DNA of 64,000 nt from Vicinamibacteria bacterium (GCA_023701125.1 JAMPXO010000008.1:1-64000), one strand, 5' to 3'; shown: positions 30,947 to 40,871, counted from the first letter of the stretch. Program-made: numbers and translations. The notes: generated by a model from the letters alone, not told the origin.

Positions 30947-31684
30947 TCAGCCCCGCGAGCGCACGGACGAAAGCCCGCCGTCGACGGCCAGCACCTGGCC
31001 CGTGACCCACGACTGGGCCGGGTCGAGCAGGAAGGCGAGCGCGCGCGCGACCTCGTCGGGCTCGCCGACGCGGCCCATCGCGTGCAGCGCCGTCGAGGCC
31101 GCGAGTGCCGGCTCCGACTGCGTGATGCGCCCGGCCAGCGGCGTTCGCACGAGGCCGGGCGCCACCGCGTTGACGCGCAGCTTCGGTGCGTAGGTCGCGG
31201 CAGCGGAGCGCACCAGGCCCTCGACTGCGGCCTTGGCCGCCGCGATAGCCTCGTGGTTGGGCAAACCGATACGGGCGGCGGCCGAAGAACACAGCGCGAT
31301 GCTGCCGGCGGGCGACAGCGAGCGGGCGCCGGCGCGGACCGCGGCAAAGGCCGTCTTCAGGTTGGCGGTGACGGTCTGCTCGAACTCGTCGTCGCGGGTA
31401 AGGTGGGCGGGCTTGAGCAACAGCGAGCCGACGCAGCAGGCGATGCCGTCGAGCCGGCCCAGCTCCGCGGCCGCGCGCGCCGCGACGGCCTCCACCTCGG
31501 CGAAGCTCGCCGCGTCGACGAGGGCGAAGGCCGCGCCCAACTCGTCCGCGAGCGACTGCAGCGGCTCCGCGCGGCGGCCCGCCAGCAGCACCCGGGCGCC
31601 GCCCGCGGTGAGCTGCCGCGCGAGTGCAGAGCCGATCCCGCCGGCGCCGCCCAGCACCAGGTGAGCGCTGCCCTCCAGGCTCAA
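30947..31684 (-). CDS. Short-chain dehydrogenase/reductase
   Basis: A 245-residue classical SDR. The cofactor motif is VLGGAGGIGSALARQL (TGxxxGxG type, with Gly in the first place). SIALCSSAAARIGLPNHEAIAAAKAAVEG contains the Ser (SSA) and Lys (AAAK) of the active site; the usual catalytic Tyr is replaced by a His-Glu-Ala stretch (NHEAIAAAK), so activity may be altered. VNAVAPGLVRTPLAG and the C-terminal TGQVLAVDGGLSS are standard. The start is a TTG at 31684 overlapping the stop of the 51-residue gene (TTGA). It belongs to the PYP operon; the substrate is unknown. Confidence 0.85.
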   Translation of the reverse strand: MSLEGSAHLVLGGAGGIGSALARQLTAGGARVLLAGRRAEPLQSLADELGAAFALVDAASFAEVEAVAARAAAELGRLDGIACCVGSLLLKPAHLTRDDEFEQTVTANLKTAFAAVRAGARSLSPAGSIALCSSAAARIGLPNHEAIAAAKAAVEGLVRSAAATYAPKLRVNAVAPGLVRTPLAGRITQSEPALAASTALHAMGRVGEPDEVARALAFLLDPAQSWVTGQVLAVDGGLSSVRSRG

Positions 31685-31836
31685 GCCTCCTCCTCGGGCT
31701 CCCACGGGAAGTCGCGGAAATAGCGCTCCGTGCTGCACAGCGGCGACAGCAACTCGTCCTCGGGGTCATAGTCCCAGGCGACCTGGTCGAGCACGTCGGC
31801 CGCGGGCGCGTCGGCCGGCTGCGGCGCCGGCTTCAC
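31681..31836 (-). CDS. 51-residue acidic protein of the PYP operon
   Basis: A small gene between the PYP-V4R gene and the SDR gene. GTG start at 31836 overlaps the PYP-V4R stop (GTGA), and its own stop overlaps the SDR start (TTGA). The protein has 14 Asp/Glu and only three basic residues, with VAWDYDPEDELLSPLCSTER in the middle and an aromatic/acidic end (FPWEPEEEA). No family is recognised. The double overlap argues that it is a real translated gene. It could be a partner or inhibitor peptide of the neighbouring sensor; that is speculation. Confidence 0.6.
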   Translation of the reverse strand: MKPAPQPADAPAADVLDQVAWDYDPEDELLSPLCSTERYFRDFPWEPEEEA

Positions 31837-32816
31837 GCCCCGACCTCCACCCGTGGCCGCACGCCGAGCGCCACCAGCAGGTCGGCGTCGGCCGAGCCGG
31901 CGACCGGGTCGAGCAGCCGTTCCAGGCGGGCCTCGGTGCCGATCGCGAAGCGGCACGGCGCGGGCGGCACGGTTCCGCACTGCAGTTCGAGCCCTGCCAG
32001 CGGCCGGCCCGAGAGGTGGCCGAGCACGCCCGCGTGGAAGCCGGCCAGCAGCGCGCAGCAGCGCTCGCCCGCTTCACCGGCGATCGCCTGCGGGCTGTCC
32101 GTGTGGGTGACGACCAACAGGCCGCGGCGACGCCAGGCGAGATCGACCTCGGCCCGCCCCAGGCCGATCAACGCCAGCGAGCCCGTGACGTACTCGAGCG
32201 CGACGTGCAACTCGACCTCGCGCATCGCCCGCTGATGATCGCGCTGGATCATCGCCTCCAGCCGCAGTGCGTGGCGCTGGCCCCACTCGACGCCCATGCG
32301 CTGCAGCGTCTGCTCCCGCAGCGAGGAGCCGCGGCCGCCGAGCGCCACGTCCATCGCGCGCAGGAAGTCGGCGCCGAGCGCCAGCACCCGCTCGTCCGCG
32401 CCGTCGGCCAGCAGCCGGCGCTCGAGGTCCGGCGTCACGCCGGGCGTCGCCGCCAGCTTCAGGTCGTGGACGCGGTTGACGGTGACGATGATCTCGTCCT
32501 CCAGTGGCGAGCGGACCAGGCCGATGCGGACCTTCTGCGCGCCGTGGCGGAAGCGGAACTCGAAGTCGAACGCGAGCGTGGGCTCGGCGATGCGGCCCGA
32601 CGCGAAGTCGCGGAAGCGGCCCTCGAACTCCTGGACCTGGGTGCACGGCGCCACTTCCTTGAAGAAGTTGCGGCCGAGCACGCGGGTCGGGTCGGTGCGG
32701 GCGAGGTCCGCCTCGTAGCGGTTGTACTTGCGGATCTGGCCCTCGCGGTCGAGGCCGATGAAGCCGAACGGCAGGGCGTCGATCTCGGCGGCGGTAAGGC
32801 GCGAAAGGTCGGTCAT
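31833..32816 (-). CDS. Photoactive yellow protein domain fused to V4R-like domain
   Basis: A 327-residue soluble protein. Residues 1-120 align without gaps to Halorhodospira PYP at an offset of 11: Y31, E35 and C58 correspond to Y42, E46 and the p-coumarate-binding C69. The signature GRNFFKEVAPCTQ matches GKNFFKDVAPCT. T50 and R52 of PYP are Ala39 and Thr41. Residues 140-327 include a helical linker and a V4R-like ligand-binding domain with ERCCALLAGFHAGVLGHLSG and ELQCGTVPPAPCRFAIG (C253, C254, C280, C288). The ATG at 32816 shares a base with the upstream stop (TGATG). Likely a light or small-molecule sensor; photoactivity is inference. No tyrosine ammonia-lyase or coumarate-CoA ligase gene lies in the window. 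Confidence 0.85.
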   Translation of the reverse strand: MTDLSRLTAAEIDALPFGFIGLDREGQIRKYNRYEADLARTDPTRVLGRNFFKEVAPCTQVQEFEGRFRDFASGRIAEPTLAFDFEFRFRHGAQKVRIGLVRSPLEDEIIVTVNRVHDLKLAATPGVTPDLERRLLADGADERVLALGADFLRAMDVALGGRGSSLREQTLQRMGVEWGQRHALRLEAMIQRDHQRAMREVELHVALEYVTGSLALIGLGRAEVDLAWRRRGLLVVTHTDSPQAIAGEAGERCCALLAGFHAGVLGHLSGRPLAGLELQCGTVPPAPCRFAIGTEARLERLLDPVAGSADADLLVALGVRPRVEVGA

Positions 32817-33967
32817 CAGGCGTGCTCCGTCGAGGCCGGGTGCAGTCCCAGCTCCTTGTAGAAACCGAGCGACTCGAGGTCGCCGTGGACGGCCTCGGAG
32901 AGGAGGGCGAGGCGGGACAGCGCGAAGCGGCCGGGGAACGCGCGCTCGAGTCGCGCGAACAGCCGCTTGAGCCAGGCGGCGGTGGCAGCGACCAGGGGCT
33001 CGTGAACCTCGCGGGTGGCGCCGCCCAGCGCGACCTGGCCGCCGGGCGCCACGATGAACTCGCCCAGCGCCGGGTGTTCGGCCAGCAGCGCCGTGCGGGC
33101 CTCCACGAGCGCGGCCTCGAGCAGCGACGGGGACGCGTGGTTGGCTGCGTACGCGGTCGCGACGTTGAGCAGCGTCAGCGCGCGGTGAGCCGCCAGCAGC
33201 GCGAGCGGTGGCGCGGGCGGCGGGTCCTCGAGCGCCGCGAAGGTGGGGCGTCGCCCGTCGCGTTCCGCCTCGTCCTGGCGGCGCGCGGCCTCCAGCAGCA
33301 GGCCGGTCGTGGAGGTCTCGATCCGGCGCGGCACGTCGACCGCGCCGAAGCTCATCTCGAACGAAGCGTCGCGCCAGCCGAACAGGTCGACGACGGCGTC
33401 TTCCCCGCGCAGGCCCTCGTGGGTCTCGGCGTCGATCACCTGGCCGGCGCTGATCCACACCACCGCGCGCCGCTCGCCGTCGCGCAGCAACAGCACGCCG
33501 GTCCGCCGCGAGCCCTCCAGCGTCTGCAGCAGGTCGGGCAGCGCCAGCAGTGCGAGCGAGCCGGCGAGCACCGACGCGCCGCGTCGGGTCTCGGCGGCGC
33601 GCTGCGCGGCCTCGGCCACCGCGGCCAGCACGGCGTCAGCCGGCCACGGCGCCTCGACCTTGCGGGTCAGGCCCAGGTGCAGGGCGCGGGCCGGGTCGCC
33701 CGCTCCGACGCCGGCCAGCAGCAGCACGGGGATGTCGCGGGTCAGCGGGTTGTCGCGCAGCCGCCGCAACAGCGGGGCCCCGCCATCGGCGCCGAGTCCC
33801 AGCAGCACGACATCCGGCAACAGGGCGCGACCGCCCCGCAAGTGGGTCAGCAGCCCCTCCTGCGAGGTCGCCGCCAGGACCTTGTAGCCGGCGGCGTCCA
33901 GGGCCGACCCCAGGCGCGCGGTCACGGCGGGGTCAGGATGCGTCAGGAAGACGAGCTCACCGGCCAT
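32816..33967 (-). CDS. Pseudo-receiver plus DUF4388 (PATAN) protein
   Basis: A 383-residue first gene of the PYP operon. Residues 4-120 fold like a CheY receiver (LVFLTHPDPAVTARL, LPDVVLLGLGADG, IPVLLLAG) but the phospho-acceptor position is Gly57 and the acidic pair is mostly lost, so it is probably not phosphorylated. Residues 128-235 match the DUF4388/PATAN domain (SLALLALPDLLQTLEGSRRT, GVLLLRDGERRAVVWISAGQ). The rest is a helical region. PATAN-receiver proteins regulate phototaxis in cyanobacteria (PixG/PixE type), while DUF4388 is also widespread in other bacteria. No clear Shine-Dalgarno precedes the ATG. Confidence 0.75.
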   Translation of the reverse strand: MAGELVFLTHPDPAVTARLGSALDAAGYKVLAATSQEGLLTHLRGGRALLPDVVLLGLGADGGAPLLRRLRDNPLTRDIPVLLLAGVGAGDPARALHLGLTRKVEAPWPADAVLAAVAEAAQRAAETRRGASVLAGSLALLALPDLLQTLEGSRRTGVLLLRDGERRAVVWISAGQVIDAETHEGLRGEDAVVDLFGWRDASFEMSFGAVDVPRRIETSTTGLLLEAARRQDEAERDGRRPTFAALEDPPPAPPLALLAAHRALTLLNVATAYAANHASPSLLEAALVEARTALLAEHPALGEFIVAPGGQVALGGATREVHEPLVAATAAWLKRLFARLERAFPGRFALSRLALLSEAVHGDLESLGFYKELGLHPASTEHA

Positions 33968-34187
33968 GCAGGCAGGTTAGGCGCAACCCGCCCGCACGTC
34001 AAGTTATTGAATAGATTTTGCAAAGAACTCGAGCCGGGCCACCGAGCGGCGGTCGGCCCGGGGACTCCCGGGCGGGCCTACTTCTTCTCCGACGGCGACG
34101 GCGAAGAAGACTCTGCGGTTCACGATCGGACTTCCAAGGATGTTTCCCCAACGACGTCGCCTCGCCCGGCGATCCGCCAGGCGGCGC
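33968..34187. promoter_or_regulatory. Intergenic region with hairpins and an AT-rich promoter-like block
   Basis: The 220 bases between the mla-type operon and the PYP operon, both minus strand. A hairpin of CTTCTTC (34081-34087) with GAAGAAG (34103-34109) and a GC stem CCGGGCC (34034-34040) with GGCCCGG (34055-34061) could end the upstream transcript. The block at about 34000-34022 is unusually AT-rich for this genome and lies 35-55 bases before the PYP operon start, where a promoter would be expected. No exact -35/-10 pair was assigned. Confidence 0.4.
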
Positions 34188-34802
34188 TCACCTTGACGGC
34201 TCCGGTGCGGGCAGCGCCTTCAGCGCGTCGGCGATCTCCTGGCTGAGCGCGGCGAGCGCCTCGCTGACGCCTGCGACCGCGCCCTTCGGGCCCGCGGGCG
34301 CCGCCGCCCGATGGGACGTGCGGCGCCGCGCCAACACGGCGCCGCCCTTGCCGACCACGTCCCAGCGCGCCTCGACGAGAATCGCGCCGTCCGGCTGGCG
34401 GCTGGCGTCGACCACCGTCAGCGCGAGCCGCTGGTCGACGGCCTCGCGCGGCGCCACCGGTGCCGCCAGGATGCGGCGGTCGGGGCACAGCGCGGCGAGG
34501 TTCTCGGCCACCACCCGCTGCACGCCCTTGGCGAACGGCTCGCCCCACAACGAGTACTCGTCGGTCACGATCTCGCCCGCGGCGCCGCGGCCCGTGACCT
34601 GCGGGCGGTCGAGCCAGTCGGGCACGATCACCTTGTCCACGGAGATGGCGGACAGCGGCGCGGGTGCGGGCTCGGCCGCGCGCTGGACCGCGAGCGGGTC
34701 GAGCACGTAGGTGCGGGCCGCCTTCGTGCGACCGAGCAGGCAGCCGCCCGCGGCCAGCCCCGGCAGCGAGACGGCGAGGACGGCGAGGGTGCGCGCGCGC
34801 AT
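34188..34802 (-). CDS. ABC-type transport auxiliary lipoprotein (PqiC/YmbA-like)
   Basis: A 204-residue lipoprotein: signal sequence with lipobox AAGGC near residue 20, then an ABC_trans_aux fold (RTYVLDPLAVQ at the start, ISVDKVIVPDWLDRPQVT and EYSLWGEPFAKGVQRVVAENLA, VDQRLALTVVDAS). PqiC-like proteins sit at the outer membrane and work with MCE proteins in phospholipid transport. The start is taken as ATG 34802, which shares a base with the mlaD-like stop (TGATG); a GTG at 34805 is an alternative. Last gene of the MlaE-MlaD-PqiC-like operon. Confidence 0.82.
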   Translation of the reverse strand: MRARTLAVLAVSLPGLAAGGCLLGRTKAARTYVLDPLAVQRAAEPAPAPLSAISVDKVIVPDWLDRPQVTGRGAAGEIVTDEYSLWGEPFAKGVQRVVAENLAALCPDRRILAAPVAPREAVDQRLALTVVDASRQPDGAILVEARWDVVGKGGAVLARRRTSHRAAAPAGPKGAVAGVSEALAALSQEIADALKALPAPEPSR

Positions 34803-35788
34803 CACGGCTTCTCCTTCGGCTCGGGCTTGCCCAGCAGCACGGACTCGGGGTTGCGGTGGAGCGTCTCGGTCACGCGGCGCAGCGAGCGCAGCAGCTCGTT
34901 CATCTCGTCCAGGTTGCGCATCGCCTCGTGCTGGGCCTCGCCGGTGCGTTCGAGGCTGCGGTCGGCGGTCGTCAGCGTGGCTTCGACCTTCGCCAGCGTC
35001 GCGTCGAGCCTCCTGAACGTGTCGTCGGCGCCGGCCAGAGTTGCGGCGACCTGGTCGGCGACGCCGTCGAGCCTGTCGAGCGAACGCTCCGCGCGCCCCA
35101 GCAGCCTCTCGGCGGCGACGAGACTGCTGCGGAGCTGCTTCATCGAGGCCTCGACGTCGCCCTTGTCGAGCAGGCGCTGGGTGCTGGCCAGCGTCGCCTG
35201 CAGTTGCAGCAGGACCTCGTCGATCGGCACGTCCACGATCTTGGCGATCGCGGCCTCCACCTTCTCGCGAATGATCTCGAGATCGGTCGGCGCGGTCGGG
35301 ATCTCGGGGTAGGGGAGCTCGGCCAGGCCCGAGTACCGCGCCGTGACCGCCGGGTCGAAGTCGAGGTCGAGGTACTTCTGCCCCGCCAGCGGGCTGGTCG
35401 AGCGCACCGTCGCCCGCAGGCCGGCGCGTGAGAGCTCGGCGGCCAGCTCGGCGTCGTCCATCGCCGACATCGACGCCCCGCCAAGGCCGCGCAGCACCCG
35501 GCGCCGCACCGAGATCACGACCTGGACCTCGGACTTCACGCCGCGCCCCGTGAACACCAGCTCGACGTCGCTGACCTCGCCGAGCGGCGTCTGCCGAAAC
35601 GTGACCGGCGCTCCCTGCCGCAGTCCGACCGGGTTGGGGAAGTAGACGACGAAGCGACGCCGGTCCTCGAACCAGGAGACTCCCGTCACGGTGCCCAGCA
35701 CCAGCACGATCAGCAGCAGCCCGACCAGGGTGAACACGCCGACTCGCGTCGAGCGCGGGTCACGACCCACCGGGTTCGCCTCGTCCAC
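34802..35788 (-). CDS. MlaD-family MCE domain substrate-binding protein
   Basis: A 328-residue membrane-anchored protein. An N-terminal helix VGVFTLVGLLLIVLVLGTVT (about residues 15-35), then an MCE domain (RFVVYFPNPVGLRQGAPVTF; GVKSEVQVVISV; TSPLAGQKYLDLDF) and a long helical C-terminal half (about residues 170-320) resembling the hydrophobic barrel-forming needle of MCE proteins. It transfers phospholipids between membranes in Mla/Pqi-type systems. The GTG at 35788 follows AGGAGG; a GTG one codon upstream is possible. The permease gene ends 17 bases upstream. Confidence 0.87.
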   Translation of the reverse strand: MDEANPVGRDPRSTRVGVFTLVGLLLIVLVLGTVTGVSWFEDRRRFVVYFPNPVGLRQGAPVTFRQTPLGEVSDVELVFTGRGVKSEVQVVISVRRRVLRGLGGASMSAMDDAELAAELSRAGLRATVRSTSPLAGQKYLDLDFDPAVTARYSGLAELPYPEIPTAPTDLEIIREKVEAAIAKIVDVPIDEVLLQLQATLASTQRLLDKGDVEASMKQLRSSLVAAERLLGRAERSLDRLDGVADQVAATLAGADDTFRRLDATLAKVEATLTTADRSLERTGEAQHEAMRNLDEMNELLRSLRRVTETLHRNPESVLLGKPEPKEKP

Positions 35789-35805
35789 CACTCCTCCTGG
35801 CCCGC

Positions 35806-36639
35806 CTACAGCCGAACCCACTTGAACACGAACGTCAGCACCAGGTCGGCCACCGCGACCGACGCGGCCGCGGCCACGACCGCGCGTCGCACGGCTCGTC
35901 CCAGGCCCCACGGCCCCGCCTCCGCGCCCATGCCGTGCCAGGCCGAGGCCACGCCGACGACGAACCCGAACGCGGCGCCCTTGATCAGACCGGCCAGCGC
36001 GTGGTCGATCGCCAGGGCCGAGGTCGTGGTCTCGAGGTGGGCGCGGACCGTCAGCTCGGACAGCCAGGTGAGGTCGGTGACGATCACGCCGGTGATCGTC
36101 GCCGCCAGCAGGGCGAAGGCATCGGCATAGGCGACGAGCAGTGGCCCCACGAGCGTCAGCGCGAGCACCCGGGGCGCCACCAGCACGTCGTGCGGCGAGT
36201 GGCCCGCGGCCCGCAACTCGGCGGCCTGGCCGCTGGCGACCGCGTGCGCGATCTCCACCGCGAAGCCCGAGCCCACCCGGCCCGCGAGCGCGATCCCCGT
36301 CATCAGCGCCGCGAACTCGCGCAGGATCACGATCCCGACCAGGCGCGGCGCCAGCCCGGGCAGCCCGACCCGCTCGAGTTGCTGGGTCGCGAGCAGGCTG
36401 AGCGCGACCCCGGTGGCCACGGCGAACACCGCGACGACGGGCAGCGAGCCCACGCCCGCGCGATCCAGGTCGACGGCCAGGTCCACCGCCGGGTGCCGGT
36501 TCCGTCGCTGCAGCAGCCGCAGCACGCCGAGCACCGTGTCGCCCAGGAACGCGAGCCGCGCCCGCACGCCCTGCCCGCGCTCGAGCGCCCAGTCGCCGAG
36601 CGCGGCAGTCGGGTCCAGCGGCCGTGCGACGTCTGGCAT
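35806..36639 (-). CDS. MlaE-family ABC transporter permease
   Basis: A 277-residue polytopic permease. GVALSLLATQQLERVGLPGLAP, VGIVILREFAALMTGIALAGRVGSGFAVEIA and LIKGAAFGFVVGVASAWHGM are MlaE signatures (the E-x-x-x-L-x-x-G...GRxGSG loop contacts the ATPase). It forms the inner-membrane channel of a lipid transporter with the MlaD-like protein. No MlaF ATPase gene is adjacent, so the energising subunit must be encoded elsewhere. The gene is divergent from ettA. Confidence 0.88.
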   Translation of the reverse strand: MPDVARPLDPTAALGDWALERGQGVRARLAFLGDTVLGVLRLLQRRNRHPAVDLAVDLDRAGVGSLPVVAVFAVATGVALSLLATQQLERVGLPGLAPRLVGIVILREFAALMTGIALAGRVGSGFAVEIAHAVASGQAAELRAAGHSPHDVLVAPRVLALTLVGPLLVAYADAFALLAATITGVIVTDLTWLSELTVRAHLETTTSALAIDHALAGLIKGAAFGFVVGVASAWHGMGAEAGPWGLGRAVRRAVVAAAASVAVADLVLTFVFKWVRL

Positions 36640-36662
36640 GCCGTATCTTCACCCGAGAAGGC

Positions 36663-36687
36663 CCCCGCCGGCCCGGCACCGGCGGGG
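36663..36687. other. GC hairpin in the mlaE-ettA divergent region
   Basis: CCCCGCCGG (36663-36671) and CCGGCGGGG (36679-36687) form a perfect 9-base stem around a 7-base loop. It sits about 57 bases upstream of the ettA start and 24 bases from the mlaE start. It could be a leader structure for either gene. No protein partner is suggested by the sequence. Confidence 0.4.
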
Positions 36688-36743
36688 CGTGAGAGAATCG
36701 CAATCCCGCCGCAGTACCGCCGGCGTTTTTCGAAAGGACGGGC

Positions 36744-38401
<1,658 letters not shown>

Positions 38402-38402
<1 letters not shown>

Positions 38403-39307
38403 TGCTCCGCCGCCTGCTCGCCGCCCCCGATGTCGCCCTCGACGTCGGCACCGCCACCACCCGGCTGGCGGTGGCGGGGAGCGGGCGGGTGTTTGCGGCG
38501 CCCTCGTGCGACCCGCTGTCGGGCGTTCATGCGCTGCGCAACGGGGTCGTCTGCAGCATCGAGGCGGCGGCCCGCGTGCTGCGACCGCTGGTCCAGTCGC
38601 AGCGCGGCCTCAGGCCGCTGCCGCCGCGCGCGTTGTGCGGCGTGCCCTCGGACGCCACCGCTGCCGAGCGCGAGGCATTGTGCTCGGCCGCGCGCGCCGC
38701 GGGCGCGGAGCCGATTGCGCTGGTCGCCGAGCCGATCGCTGCCGCGGTCGGGTCGGGGCGCGACCTGGCCGACCCACGGGCGCTGCTGGTCGTCGATGTC
38801 GGCGACGGCGTCACGGACATCGCCCTGATCCGCGACAGGGAAGTGGTGCGCTCGCACGCGGTGCGAATCGGCATCGCGGACCTGCGCGAGACCGCGCTCG
38901 GCGCAGCGCTGGTGGCCCTGCGCTCGCCGGTCAGCGCGCAGGCGGCGGAGTTCCTCGTGGGCCAGGTCGGCGCGACGCGCGCGGGCGGAAACCCGGAGTT
39001 GGCGGTGCCTGGTGCGGGCGGGCGCACGCTGCGCGCGGCGTTCCTGCGTGATGCGCTGCGGCCGCTGCTGGCGCGGCTGTACGCCGCCGTCAACGCGGCC
39101 TTCCTCGGCCTGCCCGACCGCGACGCGGTCGAGGTGATCGAGCGCCGCGTGCTGCTGACCGGCGGCGGGGCACTGCTGTCGGGGCTGCCCCCGGCGCTGG
39201 CCGAGGTCACCGGCCTCGACCTGTCGCTCGCCCCGGACCCGCTTCACGCCGTGGTCGACGGCGCCCGCGCGATCCTCGAGACAGCGGGAGACCGCCTCTT
39301 CGCCTGA
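38402..39307 (+). CDS. MreB-like actin-fold protein, short
   Basis: A 301-residue protein of the actin/Hsp70 ATPase fold. Phosphate 1 is ALDVGTATTRLAV (D14-T20), the catalytic-like Glu lies in LVAEPIAAAVG, phosphate 2 is LVVDVGDGVTDIALI, and the adenosine loop is VLLTGGGALLSGL. These match MreB, but it is about 45 residues shorter than usual and the region between phosphate 2 and the adenosine loop (subdomain IIB) is poorly conserved. It may be a divergent MreB paralogue not able to polymerise normally. Coupled to ettA by TAATG. A role in cell shape is inference. Confidence 0.7.
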
Positions 39308-39352
39308 CCGGAAGAGTGCGCCGAAGGCGCGAGGGGCCGAGCCGCGCGCCGG

Positions 39353-40852
39353 CTAGGAACGCAGTGACGCGGGCCGTAGCGCCCGGTCGAGTTCGCGGCC
39401 GAGGCGGGACACGATGCCGGGCAGCGCCGCCACGTCCGCGCTCGTCGTCCGGAAGTTGACGATGCAGGCGCGCAACAGAAAGCGACCGCCGACCACGGCG
39501 TTCGACACGAACGCCTCGCCCCCGCCCTGGATCCTGGCCAGCAGCTCCCGGTTCAGTTCGTCGAGGTAGGTCGCGACCTCGGCTTCGTCGGTGCGCCCCG
39601 CCAGGTCGGCGGGCCGGTAGCGGAAGGTCGAGATGCTGAGCCCGAGCGTCGCCGCCTCCAGGTCGGCCGCGGCCGCGACGTGGCCGTGCAGCTCGCGGGC
39701 CAGGGCGATGTCCTCGTCGATCATGCGGGCGTACCCGTCGCGGCCGGCGTGGCGGAGCTGCAGCCACACCTTCAGCGCGCGGAAACCGCGCGAGTTCTGC
39801 ATCCCCGCGTCCACGAAGTTCTGCGCCTCCTCGCCGAAGAAGTAGTAGGGCGGGTGGTACGAGAACGCCGCCGACAGGCGCTGCGGGTCGCGCACCAGCG
39901 TGCAGCCCGCCTCGAGCGGCGCATAGAGCCACTTGTGCGGGTCGACCGCGACCGAGTCGGCCAGCGCCAGGCCGCGCAGGTCCGCGGGCACGTCGCGGGC
40001 GGCGGCCGCGAAGCCGCCGTACGCGCCGTCGACGTGGAACCACAGCCCCTGCTCGCGGCACAGAAGGGCGATCGCCGGCAGCGGGTCGACGGCGCCGGTG
40101 CTGACCGAACCGGCGGTGCCGACGACGAGGAAGGGCTGCAGGCCAGCGGCGCGGTCGCGCGCGATGTGGTCGCGGAGTGCGCCCACGTCCATCCGCAGTT
40201 CGTCGTCCGTCGCGACCCAGCGCACGGCGTCGGTGCCGAGCCCGAACAGGTCCGCGGCCTTCTGGATCCAGGTGTGGGTCTCGGCCGACACGTAGGCGGT
40301 CAGTGGCCGGGCCCCGGCAGCGCGCAGGCCCTTCGCCCGCACGTCCCAGCCCGCCTGCGCCTGCCGCGCCGCCAGGAAGGCGACGAAGTTGGCCATGTTG
40401 CCGCCGCTGACCAGCACGCCGCCGCAAGTGCCCGGGAACCCGATCAGCTCGGCGATCCAGCGCACGGTCTGCACCTCGATCTCCGTCGCCATCGGCGACA
40501 GCGTCCAGGCGCCGACGTTGGGGTTGGCCGCGGAGGCCAGCAGGTCGGCCAGCACGCCGATCGGGGCCGGGCCGGCGGTGATGTAGCCGAAGAAGCGCGG
40601 GTGGCCGTTGAACAGCGAGTGCTCGGCCAGCAGTCGATGCGCTTCGTCGAGCAGGGCGCCGGGCTCGCTGCCCGCGGCCGGCAGCGGCGCGTCCGCGCCG
40701 AGCGCGTGTCGGACCTCGGACGGGCGTTCGCCGCGGGTCACGGGTCGCGCCGGCAACGTGGCCAGCAACTCGGCGACGCGGTCCACGAGGGCATGCCCCA
40801 GCTCGCGGAAGCGCTGGGCGTCGATGTCGAGGGGGGTAGGGCGCTCTCTCAT
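39353..40852 (-). CDS. PLP-dependent aromatic-L-amino-acid decarboxylase-like enzyme
   Basis: A 499-residue group II decarboxylase. It has the N-terminal swap region, HPRFFGYITAGPAPIGVLAD, GGVLVSGGNMANFVAFLAAR, LWFHVDGAYGGFAA (the Asp and His of the PLP site) and the Schiff-base Lys in SVAVDPHKWLYAPLEAG. Members decarboxylate aromatic amino acids or glutamate, or act as aldehyde synthases; the specificity cannot be fixed from sequence alone. The ATG at 40852 follows GGAGGT. It is 19 bases downstream of the PIG-L gene on the same strand and may share its transcript. Confidence 0.88.
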   Translation of the reverse strand: MRERPTPLDIDAQRFRELGHALVDRVAELLATLPARPVTRGERPSEVRHALGADAPLPAAGSEPGALLDEAHRLLAEHSLFNGHPRFFGYITAGPAPIGVLADLLASAANPNVGAWTLSPMATEIEVQTVRWIAELIGFPGTCGGVLVSGGNMANFVAFLAARQAQAGWDVRAKGLRAAGARPLTAYVSAETHTWIQKAADLFGLGTDAVRWVATDDELRMDVGALRDHIARDRAAGLQPFLVVGTAGSVSTGAVDPLPAIALLCREQGLWFHVDGAYGGFAAAARDVPADLRGLALADSVAVDPHKWLYAPLEAGCTLVRDPQRLSAAFSYHPPYYFFGEEAQNFVDAGMQNSRGFRALKVWLQLRHAGRDGYARMIDEDIALARELHGHVAAAADLEAATLGLSISTFRYRPADLAGRTDEAEVATYLDELNRELLARIQGGGEAFVSNAVVGGRFLLRACIVNFRTTSADVAALPGIVSRLGRELDRALRPASLRS

Positions 40853-40871
40853 GCGACGACCTCCGATCCTG

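Noticed and set aside
31833-32816. Treating the PYP domain as a proven photoreceptor
   Set aside because: The key residues are present, but no chromophore biosynthesis gene is visible and T50/R52 are changed, so only a candidate call is made.
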